Source: Rhodospirillales bacterium URHD0017
GTDB lineage: Bacteria > Pseudomonadota > Alphaproteobacteria > Reyranellales > Reyranellaceae
NCBI GenBank assembly: GCA_900110395.1
Contig: FODP01000005.1
Span: 430,705-494,704 of the forward strand
DNA: 64,000 nucleotides
Direction: 5' to 3'
Each line of letters starts with the position of its first letter. Position 1 is the first letter of the stretch. A program made the translations under genes and the position numbers. This document shows positions 1 through 7,764 of this stretch, piece after piece. The notes below the pieces were generated by a model, which ran no database searches, was not told where the DNA came from, and worked only from the letters and a program-made list of their open reading frames with translations.

Positions 1-285
1 GGCAAAGACCATCTGAAGATCCCACACATGGGCTGGAACGAACTGGATGCGCTGAAGCCGCACGCCTTGCTCGAAGGCATCGCCCCGCGCGACCACGCCT
101 ATTTCGTCCACTCCTTCCAGCTCAAGGCGAGCCGGCCTGAGACGGTCCTGGCTCTGACCGACTATGGCGGACCGATCACCGCCGTCGTCGGTCGCGACAA
201 CCTCGCGGGCACACAGTTCCATCCCGAGAAGAGCCAGGCGACGGGCCTGAAGCTGATCGCCAACTTCCTGCGCTGGAAGCCCTGA
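1..285 (+). CDS. hisH: Imidazole glycerol phosphate synthase subunit HisH (C-terminal part)
   Basis: The frame is open from the first base of the window, so the gene begins upstream. HisH is the glutaminase subunit that feeds ammonia to HisF in histidine biosynthesis. The visible 94 residues carry the family stretch KIPHMGWN at the start and FHPEKSQ near the end, which supplies the His and Glu of the class I amidotransferase triad. The nucleophilic Cys would lie in the missing N-terminal part. Stop is TGA at 283-285. No histidine gene follows, so hisH is the last gene of its unit here. Confidence 0.93.
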   Translation, partial: GKDHLKIPHMGWNELDALKPHALLEGIAPRDHAYFVHSFQLKASRPETVLALTDYGGPITAVVGRDNLAGTQFHPEKSQATGLKLIANFLRWKP

Positions 286-312
286 CGCATCGCTGCGCGG
301 CCGGCGCTGCGC

Positions 313-346
313 AGTTGCATTTCATACAGAGTTGCATTTCATACAG
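313..346. repeat. Perfect tandem duplication of a 17-bp unit
   Basis: The 17-base unit AGTTGCATTTCATACAG occurs twice without a gap (313-329 and 330-346) between hisH and the next gene. It lies about 100 bases upstream of the TTG start at 444. Such a doubled unit could be a regulator binding site, but no cognate regulator lies nearby. The repeat is observed; the function is inference. Confidence 0.7.
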
Positions 347-443
347 AACTGCACGTTAATCGCGCATCGCCGCGACGCCATCTTCGCTGCGACGCAGCTG
401 CATTACCAACAACCGACCCGAAAGTCTCCGGAGGCATTCAGCG

Positions 444-944
444 TTGCCCAACGTGCGATCATCGTCGGCCGCAACTTTTGCCTTTTTCGTGGCCTTGCTG
501 GCTTCGGCGCTGCTGCTTGGCCCGGCCCTCGCCCATGCCTTCGAATTGCCCAACAAGCTCGGCCTGTCGCGCGACGAGTATTTCATCGTCCAGAAGTCCT
601 ATCGCGGCTGGAACCTGTTCGCCTGGCTCCTGGCGGTGCAGATCCTGGCGCTGCTTGCTGCCGCCATCTCGGCGCGGGCGGAGCGGCGCGTGCTGGTGTT
701 GACCCTTCTGGCCCTGGCCTGCGTGCTGTTGGCCCAGGGTGTGTTCTGGACGTTCACCTATCCCGCCAACGTCGCCACGGCGAACTGGACCGTCTCGCCG
801 GACAACTGGGCCAAGCTACGCCTGCAATGGGAATTCTCGCACGCCGCCGGCACCGCCCTGCAGGTGCTGGGCATCAGCCTGCTTTTCATCGCCGTCCTCA
901 ACCGCGGCCGGCGCTACCAGATGCGAAGTTACTACTACTACTGA
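444..944 (+). CDS. Small multi-pass membrane protein of unknown function
   Basis: A 166-residue protein with about four hydrophobic segments (roughly residues 10-30, 52-73, 80-101 and 133-150). The motif WEFSHAAGTALQ lies before the last helix and recalls DUF1772-like membrane proteins; that assignment is tentative. The TTG start is chosen because GGAGG sits at 430-434, nine bases upstream, and no better in-frame start precedes the first helix. The extreme C-terminus ends in four tyrosines (SYYYY). It precedes the Csp-type gene by 61 bases in the same direction. No function can be assigned. Confidence 0.7.
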   Translation: MPNVRSSSAATFAFFVALLASALLLGPALAHAFELPNKLGLSRDEYFIVQKSYRGWNLFAWLLAVQILALLAAAISARAERRVLVLTLLALACVLLAQGVFWTFTYPANVATANWTVSPDNWAKLRLQWEFSHAAGTALQVLGISLLFIAVLNRGRRYQMRSYYYY

Positions 945-1005
945 CATCGGTAACCAATCGCCGAGGCCGGGCGTTCATGCCGTATTCCCCACCGGAGAGA
1001 GCGGC

Positions 1006-1419
1006 ATGCGCGTGCGCGAGATGTTGTCCAGCCATCCCCAGGCAGCCGGCGTCGTCAACGACGCGCTGGCACAGTGCATAGAAGCCTGCTTCGGTTGCGC
1101 CCAGGTCTGCATGTCGTGCGCCGATGCCTGCCTCGCCGAGGATCGCTCCTCGCAGCTCACCCGTTGCATCCGCCTCGATCTCGATTGCGCCGATGCCTGC
1201 GCCACCACGGGGTCGGTGCTGAGCCGGCGGACCGCCGCAACCTCGGCCCTGATGGTGCAGATGCTGGAAACCTGCGCCGACTTCTGCCGCCTGTGCGCCG
1301 ACGAGTGCGAAAGGCACGCCGGCCACCACGAGCATTGCCGCCTGTGCGCCGAGACCTGCCGGCAATGCGAGCGCGCCTGTCATCAGGCAGCGAGCGCCAG
1401 CGGCCTCACCGGCCCCTAG
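1006..1419 (+). CDS. Csp3-like cysteine-rich four-helix-bundle copper storage protein
   Basis: A 137-residue protein with 18 cysteines spaced mainly as CxxC or CxxxC, for example CIEACFGCAQVC and CRLCAETCRQC. This is the pattern of the Csp family (DUF326), in which cysteines line the inside of a four-helix bundle and bind many Cu(I) ions. There is no signal peptide, so it fits the cytosolic Csp3 type rather than the exported Csp1 type; 18 is also the cysteine count known for a characterised Csp3. The start at 1006 has a GGAGAG ribosome site six bases upstream, whereas an earlier reading start lies inside the previous gene. Copper storage is inferred from family knowledge. Confidence 0.88.
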   Translation: MRVREMLSSHPQAAGVVNDALAQCIEACFGCAQVCMSCADACLAEDRSSQLTRCIRLDLDCADACATTGSVLSRRTAATSALMVQMLETCADFCRLCADECERHAGHHEHCRLCAETCRQCERACHQAASASGLTGP

Positions 1420-1706
1420 CCGCGCGGCGGCAGCGTGAAGCCCGCGTTCAAGAGCTTGCGCTCGAGGATGGGGATCGATGCCGCGGCATCGCCTTCATGG
1501 CACTTGGCCAGCGCCACCCCGCCATTGACATCGGGTTTGACCGGCGCGCTGGGACCGTGCTCCGACCGTCCGACATAGCGAATATAGAGATCGCTGAGCT
1601 GGGCGCAGTAGCGCAGGTCAGCGGCGCTGGCGACTCGCTGGGCCTGCGAGCCCGTCGGCAAGGCGATCACCGCGATGAGTAACGAGAGGGCAAGAGCTTT
1701 CGACAT
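1416..1706 (-). CDS. Small secreted protein, function unknown
   Basis: A 96-residue product starting MSKALALSLLIAVIALP, a clear Sec signal peptide with probable cleavage after a SQA motif near residue 22. The mature part has two cysteines (YCAQL and AKCHEG) that could form one disulfide. An upstream in-frame start would add ten residues before the signal and is less likely. It converges on the copper-storage gene with a four-base overlap of the stop codons. No family recognised. Confidence 0.65.
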   Translation of the reverse strand: MSKALALSLLIAVIALPTGSQAQRVASAADLRYCAQLSDLYIRYVGRSEHGPSAPVKPDVNGGVALAKCHEGDAAASIPILERKLLNAGFTLPPRG

Positions 1707-1811
1707 GGCCAAGGCTGGTGAAATCCAGTCTACCACGTAGGGGGCAAACTGGGCGTAAAAGCGGCCGAACCTCCAAATGACGGCGATCCGGGCCGACCTT
1801 ACGCTCAGCCG

Positions 1812-2912
1812 TTACCGCCGGCTGGGCGAGCGCAGGCTGGCCGACGGGGCCAAAGCCGGCGCGGTGCCGCTGGCGACAGCGGCCGAAAATGGCGGCGCCA
1901 ATCCCAGAAAGGCGCCGAGGGACCGTTCGATCAGGCCACGGTCCAGGCCGTCGACGATGAAGACCAGACGCGAATGGCGGTCGTCGTCCGGCCAGGCCGA
2001 CATATGGATGGGCGGATGGACCAGGCGCTGCACGCCGTGAATGGCGACCGGCGTGCCGGCATCGGCGACGTTCAGGATTCCCTTCACGCGCAACACCCGA
2101 TCGCCGTGGCGATTGAGCAGCATGCTGAGCCACAGCCCGAACAGCGTCCAATCGACTGGGCCGTCGAACGACAGCGCGAAGGCATGGATGGTTTCGTCGT
2201 GCCGATTGTGGTCGGTGGCTTCGGCGGAGTCGTTGGCCGCAAGCTCGGCCGCGAACCAGCGCCGCGCCGCCTCGCTGCGGCCAGCCGTCGCGAACAGGTC
2301 ATGCGACAGGAGGGCCGCGGCATCGAGTGGCGCCTCGGCGGCGCGCCACAGCGGCGCCGACGGATTGATGCGACCGAGCCGCTCGACCAGCGCATCGGTC
2401 CCCTCTGCCTCGGCGAGGTCGGTCTTGGTCAGGACCAGCCGATCGGCGACGGCGATCTGCTTGGTGCATTCGACCTGGCGGGCGAGCTGGCCGAGGCCGT
2501 TCACCGCGTCGACGGTGGTGATGACGTTGCCCAGCCGGAAGTGATGGCGCAGCACCGGATCGGCCTGCACGGTCGACAGGATGGGGAACGGGTCGGCGAG
2601 CCCCGTGCTTTCGACCACCAGCCGGCGGAAGCGCGGTACGGTCCCGCGCTCGCGCCTGGAATGCAGGTCGCGGATCGCCGCCGACAGCTCGCCGCGGATG
2701 GTGCAGCACAGGCAACCCGACTGCAGCAGCACCATGGTGTCGTCGATGCGTTCGAGCAGATGATGATCGAGCCCGACCTCGCCGAACTCGTTGATCAGCA
2801 CCGCGGTGTCGCTGAGCGCCGGATCGGCGAGCAGGCGCTGCAACAGCGTGGTCTTGCCCGAGCCCAGGAAGCCCGTGATCAGGTTGACCGGCGTGAAGAC
2901 GGGATCAGGCAC
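1812..2912 (-). CDS. CobW/COG0523 family metallochaperone GTPase
   Basis: A 366-residue G3E GTPase. The Walker A motif GFLGSGKTT lies near residue 15, followed by the metal-binding CxCC motif GCLCC near residue 68, the switch region ESTGLADP and the guanine motif TKTD. A C-terminal CobW_C domain follows. The family delivers metals such as zinc or cobalt to target enzymes; the metal cannot be read from sequence. The GTG start at 2912 is chosen because GGAGGGGG lies immediately upstream and it places the P-loop at the normal position. It overlaps the upstream small gene by eight bases, so the two are translationally coupled. This is one of two COG0523 genes in the window. Confidence 0.9.
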   Translation of the reverse strand: MPDPVFTPVNLITGFLGSGKTTLLQRLLADPALSDTAVLINEFGEVGLDHHLLERIDDTMVLLQSGCLCCTIRGELSAAIRDLHSRRERGTVPRFRRLVVESTGLADPFPILSTVQADPVLRHHFRLGNVITTVDAVNGLGQLARQVECTKQIAVADRLVLTKTDLAEAEGTDALVERLGRINPSAPLWRAAEAPLDAAALLSHDLFATAGRSEAARRWFAAELAANDSAEATDHNRHDETIHAFALSFDGPVDWTLFGLWLSMLLNRHGDRVLRVKGILNVADAGTPVAIHGVQRLVHPPIHMSAWPDDDRHSRLVFIVDGLDRGLIERSLGAFLGLAPPFSAAVASGTAPALAPSASLRSPSRR

Positions 2913-3234
2913 TTGCCCCCTCCAGCCGGATGATGAGGTCGGGGTCGAGCGGATCGCAGGGCCGGCCCAAAAGCTTCTCGGCGGCGGCCCACAGGTGGCC
3001 GAGATCCTCGACCAGCTCGGTCTTGCCGGTGGCCGTCGACAGGACAAACGAGCTTGCCTGCCAGTCGCTCAGCGTCAGCCCGTAATAGACAAGCACCCGG
3101 CCGGCGCAGGCGATGCGATGCGCCCGCTCGCGCCGGCGCTGCACGGGATCGACGTTGCGGGTGAAGACGCCGGGGCGCGCGGCGGCGTCGGTCCAGTGAC
3201 CGCCGCCGCCGAGGACGCCGCACAGGGAGCACAT
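2905..3234 (-). CDS. Conserved small protein beginning MCSLCG, coupled to CobW
   Basis: A 109-residue protein starting MCSLCGVLGG, with a CxxC pair at residues 2 and 5 and a conserved-looking GHWTD stretch. The remainder is largely helical with no membrane segment. It overlaps the CobW-family gene by eight bases, so the two products probably act together; a role as partner or client of the metallochaperone is inference. The start codon sits only three bases from the end of a palindromic repeat element, so the normal leader seems to have been replaced by that element. No enzymatic function recognised. Confidence 0.75.
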   Translation of the reverse strand: MCSLCGVLGGGGHWTDAAARPGVFTRNVDPVQRRRERAHRIACAGRVLVYYGLTLSDWQASSFVLSTATGKTELVEDLGHLWAAAEKLLGRPCDPLDPDLIIRLEGASA

Positions 3235-3237
3235 CTC

Positions 3238-3313
3238 ATGTCATCCCGAGGCCGAAGGCCGCGGGACCTTTAAGGCTGCAAGCAAAGGTCCCTCGCTGCG
3301 CTCGGGATGACAT
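3238..3313. repeat. Interspersed palindromic element, copy 1
   Basis: The ends form a perfect 13-base inverted repeat (3238-3250 ATGTCATCCCGAG pairs with 3301-3313). Inner arms around GGGACCTT and AAGGTCCC pair again. A second copy with the same core lies at 30752-30824. The element fills nearly all of the 87 bases between the deacetylase stop and the start of the MCSLCG gene, so it was probably inserted into an operon. It resembles short REP or MITE-like repeats common in alphaproteobacteria. Confidence 0.8.
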
Positions 3314-3321
3314 CTGTGCTC

Positions 3322-4203
3322 TCACTTCTTCCTCGGCGACCGCCGCACAAAATCGTCGGCCATCTCGTTCATGGTCACGAACCGCACGCCGGGATGGCCG
3401 ATCATGTGGTGGTACAGCCGCTCCAGCATCATCAGCACATGCGGCCGGCCCGAAACGTCGGGATGGATGGTCATGGGGAAGACCGCATAGTCGTACTCGC
3501 GGTAGACCCAGTCGAACTGGTCGCGCCACATCTGCTCGATGTCGCGCGGATTGACGAAGCCGTGGCTGTTCGGCGACTTCTTGATGAACATCATGGGCGG
3601 CAGGTCATCGAGGTACCAGCTCGCCGGGATCTCGATCAGGTCGGTTTCCTGGCCGCGCTTCAGCGGCACCATCCATTCGCGCGGTTTCTTGGCGTAGTCG
3701 ATCTTGGTCCAGCTATCGCCCACCCGCACATAGTAGGGCTGGTGGTCGTTGTGCATCAGCGAATGGTCGTACTTGATGCCGCGCTCGAGCAGCAGCTCGT
3801 TCGTGACCGGCGAGAACTCCCACCACGGCGCCACGTAGCCGGTCGGCCGCTTGCCTGACAGTCTGGTTACAAGATCGATGCACTTGTCGAGAATCTCGGT
3901 CTCCTGCTCGCGCGTCATGGCGATCGGGTTCTCATGGCTGTAGCCATGGATGCCGATTTCGTGGCCGGCGTCGGCCACGGCCTTCATCTCCTTGGGGAAA
4001 GTCTCGATCGAGTGACCGGGAATGAACCAGGTGGTCTTGATGCCCAGCCGCCCGAACATTTTCAGCAGCCGGGGGCTGCCGACCTCGCCCGCGAACAGGC
4101 CGCGCGAGATGTCGTCGGGTGAGTCCTCGCCGCCGTAGCTGCCCAGCCAGCCGGCTACGGCATCGACGTCGATGCCGAAGCCACACAGGATCTCCTTGGC
4201 CAT
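3322..4203 (-). CDS. Polysaccharide deacetylase family protein (NodB-like fold)
   Basis: A 293-residue cytosolic protein with no signal peptide. The metal-binding motif HGYSHEN lies near residue 86, the early aspartate is in FGIDVDA, and a later catalytic-type His is in TIHPDVSG. This arrangement matches the carbohydrate esterase 4 family, in particular PuuE and peptidoglycan-deacetylase-like members that act on small amides as well as sugars. The substrate cannot be read from sequence. It lies upstream of the MCSLCG-CobW pair on the same strand, separated by the palindromic element. A metal-dependent hydrolase next to a metallochaperone suggests a functional link, which is inference. Confidence 0.85.
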   Translation of the reverse strand: MAKEILCGFGIDVDAVAGWLGSYGGEDSPDDISRGLFAGEVGSPRLLKMFGRLGIKTTWFIPGHSIETFPKEMKAVADAGHEIGIHGYSHENPIAMTREQETEILDKCIDLVTRLSGKRPTGYVAPWWEFSPVTNELLLERGIKYDHSLMHNDHQPYYVRVGDSWTKIDYAKKPREWMVPLKRGQETDLIEIPASWYLDDLPPMMFIKKSPNSHGFVNPRDIEQMWRDQFDWVYREYDYAVFPMTIHPDVSGRPHVLMMLERLYHHMIGHPGVRFVTMNEMADDFVRRSPRKK

Positions 4204-4289
4204 CGTCCGATACTCCCTTCTGGTTCAGTAGGGACGGTGGAGCAAAAAGCGTTCCGCGAGGAGCCTGCAACAATGCAGGGCTGCCCACG

Positions 4290-5675
4290 TCAGGACTGCT
4301 GACGCAGCCCTTCTAGAAAGGCCCGAGCCCGCGCCTTGCCTTGGTGGCTCGCCCAGCCGAGCGGCGTGCTGTCCCACAGCTTGTCTGCAATGTCGATGCG
4401 AGCACCGCGCTCCACCAGAAGCTCCATCAGGTCGAGATTTTCATCGATCGCGGCCTGGTGCAGGGCGGTGCTGTGGGCATGAACCGGCAGGAAGCCGTTG
4501 ACGTCCGCGCCAGCGTCGAGCGCGAGACGCGCGGCTTCGTTCTGGCGATTGATGACCGCCATGCCGAACGCATTCTGGACATCCGCGGCCGACGCCCGGC
4601 GCAACAATTCCTTGAGCCGATCGGTTTCGCCAAAGGCGGCGGCGATCGGCGCCGTCATGGGATGGCCGCTCTGCAGCAGCGCCCGAATGGGCCCGAGCTC
4701 CCAATGGGCCAGCGTCACATCGATCGCCTTCGAGGTCGGCGTCGCACCGGCTTTCATCAACCGTTCGAGCAACGGGATCTGCAGGCCCTGCTCGCGCGCC
4801 GGTGAGCTGGTCATCACCAGCTCCAGCGCATAGTCGAGGTCAGCCTTGTCGACGCCGCGCGCAATCATCGTCTCGGCGACCTCGACGATGTTGTCCGGCA
4901 TGCGCTTCATGAGGGTCGGGTTGTTGGCGATGAACCAGAACAGCTTGGGATCGCGGAAGTACTGCGATCGGCTGGCCTCGCGATAGCATTCGGGCTCCAG
5001 GATGCGTTCGCGCAGAAGCCTCGGCTCGTCGTCGAGCAGGCGCGCCAATGCCGCGACATCGCCGCGCTGCAGCGCCGTCACGGCGGCACGAAACGACGGA
5101 TCGCGGATCACCGGCCGGGCCAGCAGTTCCATGATGGCAGCCTCGCCGGCCTTGCCGCGGCGGGCGGCGGCCAGGGGCGGGTGGCCCTTGCGGTCCGGCT
5201 GCCATTCCAGCGCGCCTTTGCGAATCAGCAGCTCGACCAGCGCCAGCGGACCACGGTTGGCGGCGGCATGCAACGCGGTCTCGCCGCCACCGTCGTGGCG
5301 AGGACTGGCGCCCGCCGAAAGCAGCGCTTCGGCGATGGCGATCCGTGTCTCGGCCGGCGCGTCGGAGGCGCAAGCCTGCCACAGGGGCGGGCCGACCTTC
5401 GCACTGCCCTCGTCGGTCGGCTGCCCTTCGACAATGAGGCGTCGGACCGCCGCCAGGTCGCCGGCTCGTGCGGCGGCGGCGAGCGGTGGAAGCGGTATTG
5501 CTTCGTCGCCGCGCGCCGCATCGACGCGTCGCATCAGCTCGGCCCAGCTGTTGGCGCCGTAGTCGGCGGCGAGCGTGCGTTGCGCCTCGGCAAGGCCCAG
5601 CGACTTGTCGCGGGCGAGGCGCTTGGCCTGTTTGCGCAGATGTTCCTTGGAAGGACGAGCGGGAAGCTCGGACAT
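4290..5675 (-). CDS. Ankyrin-repeat protein
   Basis: A 461-residue protein. The N-terminal 50 residues (HLRKQAKRLARDKSLGLAEA) match the small helical domain often found before ankyrin repeats in proteobacteria. Repeats follow, visible as GETALHAAANRGPLALVELL near residue 130, GADVNGFLPVHAHSTALHQA and LGWASHQGK near the end. The chosen ATG at 5675 has AAAGGGAGA just upstream; the frame is open further but contains no plausible earlier start. There is no signal peptide or transmembrane segment, so it is probably a cytoplasmic protein-binding scaffold. Partner unknown. Confidence 0.85.
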   Translation of the reverse strand: MSELPARPSKEHLRKQAKRLARDKSLGLAEAQRTLAADYGANSWAELMRRVDAARGDEAIPLPPLAAAARAGDLAAVRRLIVEGQPTDEGSAKVGPPLWQACASDAPAETRIAIAEALLSAGASPRHDGGGETALHAAANRGPLALVELLIRKGALEWQPDRKGHPPLAAARRGKAGEAAIMELLARPVIRDPSFRAAVTALQRGDVAALARLLDDEPRLLRERILEPECYREASRSQYFRDPKLFWFIANNPTLMKRMPDNIVEVAETMIARGVDKADLDYALELVMTSSPAREQGLQIPLLERLMKAGATPTSKAIDVTLAHWELGPIRALLQSGHPMTAPIAAAFGETDRLKELLRRASAADVQNAFGMAVINRQNEAARLALDAGADVNGFLPVHAHSTALHQAAIDENLDLMELLVERGARIDIADKLWDSTPLGWASHQGKARARAFLEGLRQQS

Positions 5676-5803
5676 GATTCTCCCTTTCCTCAAAGCCCGG
5701 TGTCCGCTTGCGGGCAGGAAAGGTCGAATGACCAGACAGAAATCAGAAGGTGGGCTTGGCCCTCTCCGCGGACGGGTGGCCGCCTTGCCGGCCGAGCCCG
5801 AAT

Positions 5804-7192
5804 CTAGGAGGCGGAGGGCGACGGTGCAACAGGTGCGCTGCCCGGACGGTCCGCCAGCGCGCGATGCGGGTTGCGGCCGGCGGCATCCCACATCAGCCGC
5901 GGGTCGAACGTCTCGGCGGCGAAGATGGTGATGAAGACCACGGCGCAGAAGGCGAGCGCGCCGACACCGGGCTCGATGGTGACGGCGCGGCCGAACTGCA
6001 CCAGTGCGCCCAGAAGCGATTCCATGAAGATGTCGACCATCGACCAGCGGCCGATCCAGGCGACGATGTGATAGAGCACCGTGCGCTCGCGAATCAGCAC
6101 CGAAGCGCCGGCACCGGGCCGCCCGAGTTGCGTCGCCGTCAGCATGCTGCCCAGTCCGAGAAGCTTGAACAGAGGCACCATGATGCTGGCGAAGAACACC
6201 AGGGCCGCCAGCGGATACATCTGGGAATCCAGGAGTTCTTCGACTCCGCCCATGATGGTGCTGGGCTCGCCGGCGCCGAGCTGGATCACCGTCAGCACCG
6301 GATAGACGTTGGCCGGGATGTAGAGAACGATGGCCGCCAGCACCAGCGCCCAGGTGCGCGACACGCTGTTGAGCTTGCGCTCATGCACCGGCGAGCCGCA
6401 GCGCGGGCAGTGGCCCTCCGTCTCCGCCGGCACGCAGACCAGACCGCAGCCTTCGCAGCCCATGGCGCCCGGCTGCCAGGCAAGCGGCGCCTCGGCGGGC
6501 ATGGGCGCTTGCGTGAGGCCACGCCGCTCGATCTCCTCCCACACGGCCTGCGGATCGAACGCCACCTCGGCCCATACCCAGACGACCGTGAGCAGCCCCA
6601 GCGCATAGACGGCAGGACCGAGCTCGATGGTCACCAGGTCGCCGAGCTTGGTGTAGGCGACGAACACGCCGAGCAGCAGCACTTCCAGCATGCACCAGGT
6701 GTTGAGTCGGCGGGACAGCAGGAAGGCGTCGCGGATCTTGGGCGGCGGGCGCCGCAGCTTGAGCCCGATCAGCACATAGAGCGTGGCCAGGAACTTGCCG
6801 AGCGGCGCATAGGCCGTCGTGAAGGCGACGGCGATCGCCACTGGCCAGAGGCCGCGCGCGACCAGCTCGCGTGGCCCGGACTCCAGGATGGTCGCGCGCA
6901 CGATGCCCACGGCCGAGACCTTCATCAGCATGGCCTCCCACACGATGGTGAACAGCACGATGGCGGCGAAGGTGAGGGCGAGATGGCGGTTCAGCGGATC
7001 GACTCGGGTGATGCGCAGCACGGTGCCGCAGCGCGTGCAGTTGCTGCGCAGTCCGGGCGCCATCGCCGGAACGATCTGGAACAGCCCGCAGCCTGGGCAC
7101 TCCCGAAGCTGCGGCCTGGTCATCCGGGCACGCGCCGCTTGCCTCGCGTCCTGAAAGGAGCGGTGAGCCCGCGCGGCGGAGAACAGGCTCAC
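5804..7192 (-). CDS. pqiA: PqiA-like integral membrane protein
   Basis: A 462-residue protein built as two tandem PqiA units. Each begins with a zinc-ribbon-type cysteine set (CPGCG with CTRCG near residues 32-55; CEGCG with CPRCG near residues 245-270), and each is followed by about four membrane helices. PqiA works with the MCE protein PqiB and lipoprotein PqiC in lipid transport between the membranes. It is the last gene of the pqiBCA unit: its GTG start overlaps the pqiC stop by four bases. The E. coli order is pqiA-pqiB-pqiC, so the order here is different. Confidence 0.9.
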   Translation of the reverse strand: MSLFSAARAHRSFQDARQAARARMTRPQLRECPGCGLFQIVPAMAPGLRSNCTRCGTVLRITRVDPLNRHLALTFAAIVLFTIVWEAMLMKVSAVGIVRATILESGPRELVARGLWPVAIAVAFTTAYAPLGKFLATLYVLIGLKLRRPPPKIRDAFLLSRRLNTWCMLEVLLLGVFVAYTKLGDLVTIELGPAVYALGLLTVVWVWAEVAFDPQAVWEEIERRGLTQAPMPAEAPLAWQPGAMGCEGCGLVCVPAETEGHCPRCGSPVHERKLNSVSRTWALVLAAIVLYIPANVYPVLTVIQLGAGEPSTIMGGVEELLDSQMYPLAALVFFASIMVPLFKLLGLGSMLTATQLGRPGAGASVLIRERTVLYHIVAWIGRWSMVDIFMESLLGALVQFGRAVTIEPGVGALAFCAVVFITIFAAETFDPRLMWDAAGRNPHRALADRPGSAPVAPSPSAS

Positions 7193-7764
7193 TGCAATAG
7201 CGTGGCGATGCCGTCGGCCAGCTCGCCGAGCGCGTCGCTGATCGCCGCCACCAGGCCCGGCGTGTCGGGCGTGGCGAGCGGCTTGGTGATGGTGAAGGTG
7301 CGCGCCGCCGTGCGCCGTGGCCGATTGAACTCGGCGGCAACCTGGGCGACGAGGATCAGCGACCCTGCCTTGTCGGCGTCGAGCCGCTGGATGTTGACGC
7401 CGACGATGCAGTTATGGTCGGCGGTGATGGCGCCGCTTTCAGCGTAGACCGTGCTGCCGGGCAGGCGCTGCGACAGCTCGACCACCAGCACGCGCCCGAT
7501 CAGGCCGGCCAACGGCTCGCCCCACCAGTCGTTGGCGCGGATGTCGAGCTTGTAGCTTTCCGACGAGCGCACGATCTCGCGGCGGTCGAGGTAGCTCGCC
7601 AGGCTGACATCCTTCAGCAGCACGACCTTCGGCCCGCGCGACAGGGCCGGGCCGGGGCGCGGCACGATGGTGTAGTAGTTGGGCTCGGGCGAGGCGCCGC
7701 AGGCCGCGACGACGAGCGGCATGGCGAGGGCGAAGCGGCGGCGGCCGAGAGAGAAGTTCTTCAT
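7189..7764 (-). CDS. pqiC: PqiC-like outer-membrane lipoprotein (ABC-type transport auxiliary, DUF330)
   Basis: A 191-residue protein whose N-terminus has a twin-arginine-like start (LGRRRFALAMPL) and a lipobox ending VVAAC at about residue 22. The mature protein starts with the family stretch PNYYTIVPRPG. PqiC is thought to anchor the PqiB needle at the outer membrane. It overlaps pqiB by four bases upstream and pqiA by four bases downstream, so the three are one translationally coupled unit. It could also be described as an MlaD-partner ABC auxiliary lipoprotein. Confidence 0.88.
   Translation of the reverse strand: MKNFSLGRRRFALAMPLVVAACGASPEPNYYTIVPRPGPALSRGPKVVLLKDVSLASYLDRREIVRSSESYKLDIRANDWWGEPLAGLIGRVLVVELSQRLPGSTVYAESGAITADHNCIVGVNIQRLDADKAGSLILVAQVAAEFNRPRRTAARTFTITKPLATPDTPGLVAAISDALGELADGIATLLQ

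Noticed and set aside
3238..3313. Reading the GTCATCCCGAG palindromes as CRISPR repeats or rho-independent terminators only
   Set aside because: There is no regular spacing or spacer series, and copy 1 lies inside an operon without a T-run. An interspersed palindromic element fits better.
5750..7447. 565-codon plus-strand frame across pqiA
   Set aside because: Antisense of pqiA with biased composition and no family motif; pqiA has clear cysteine motifs and helices.
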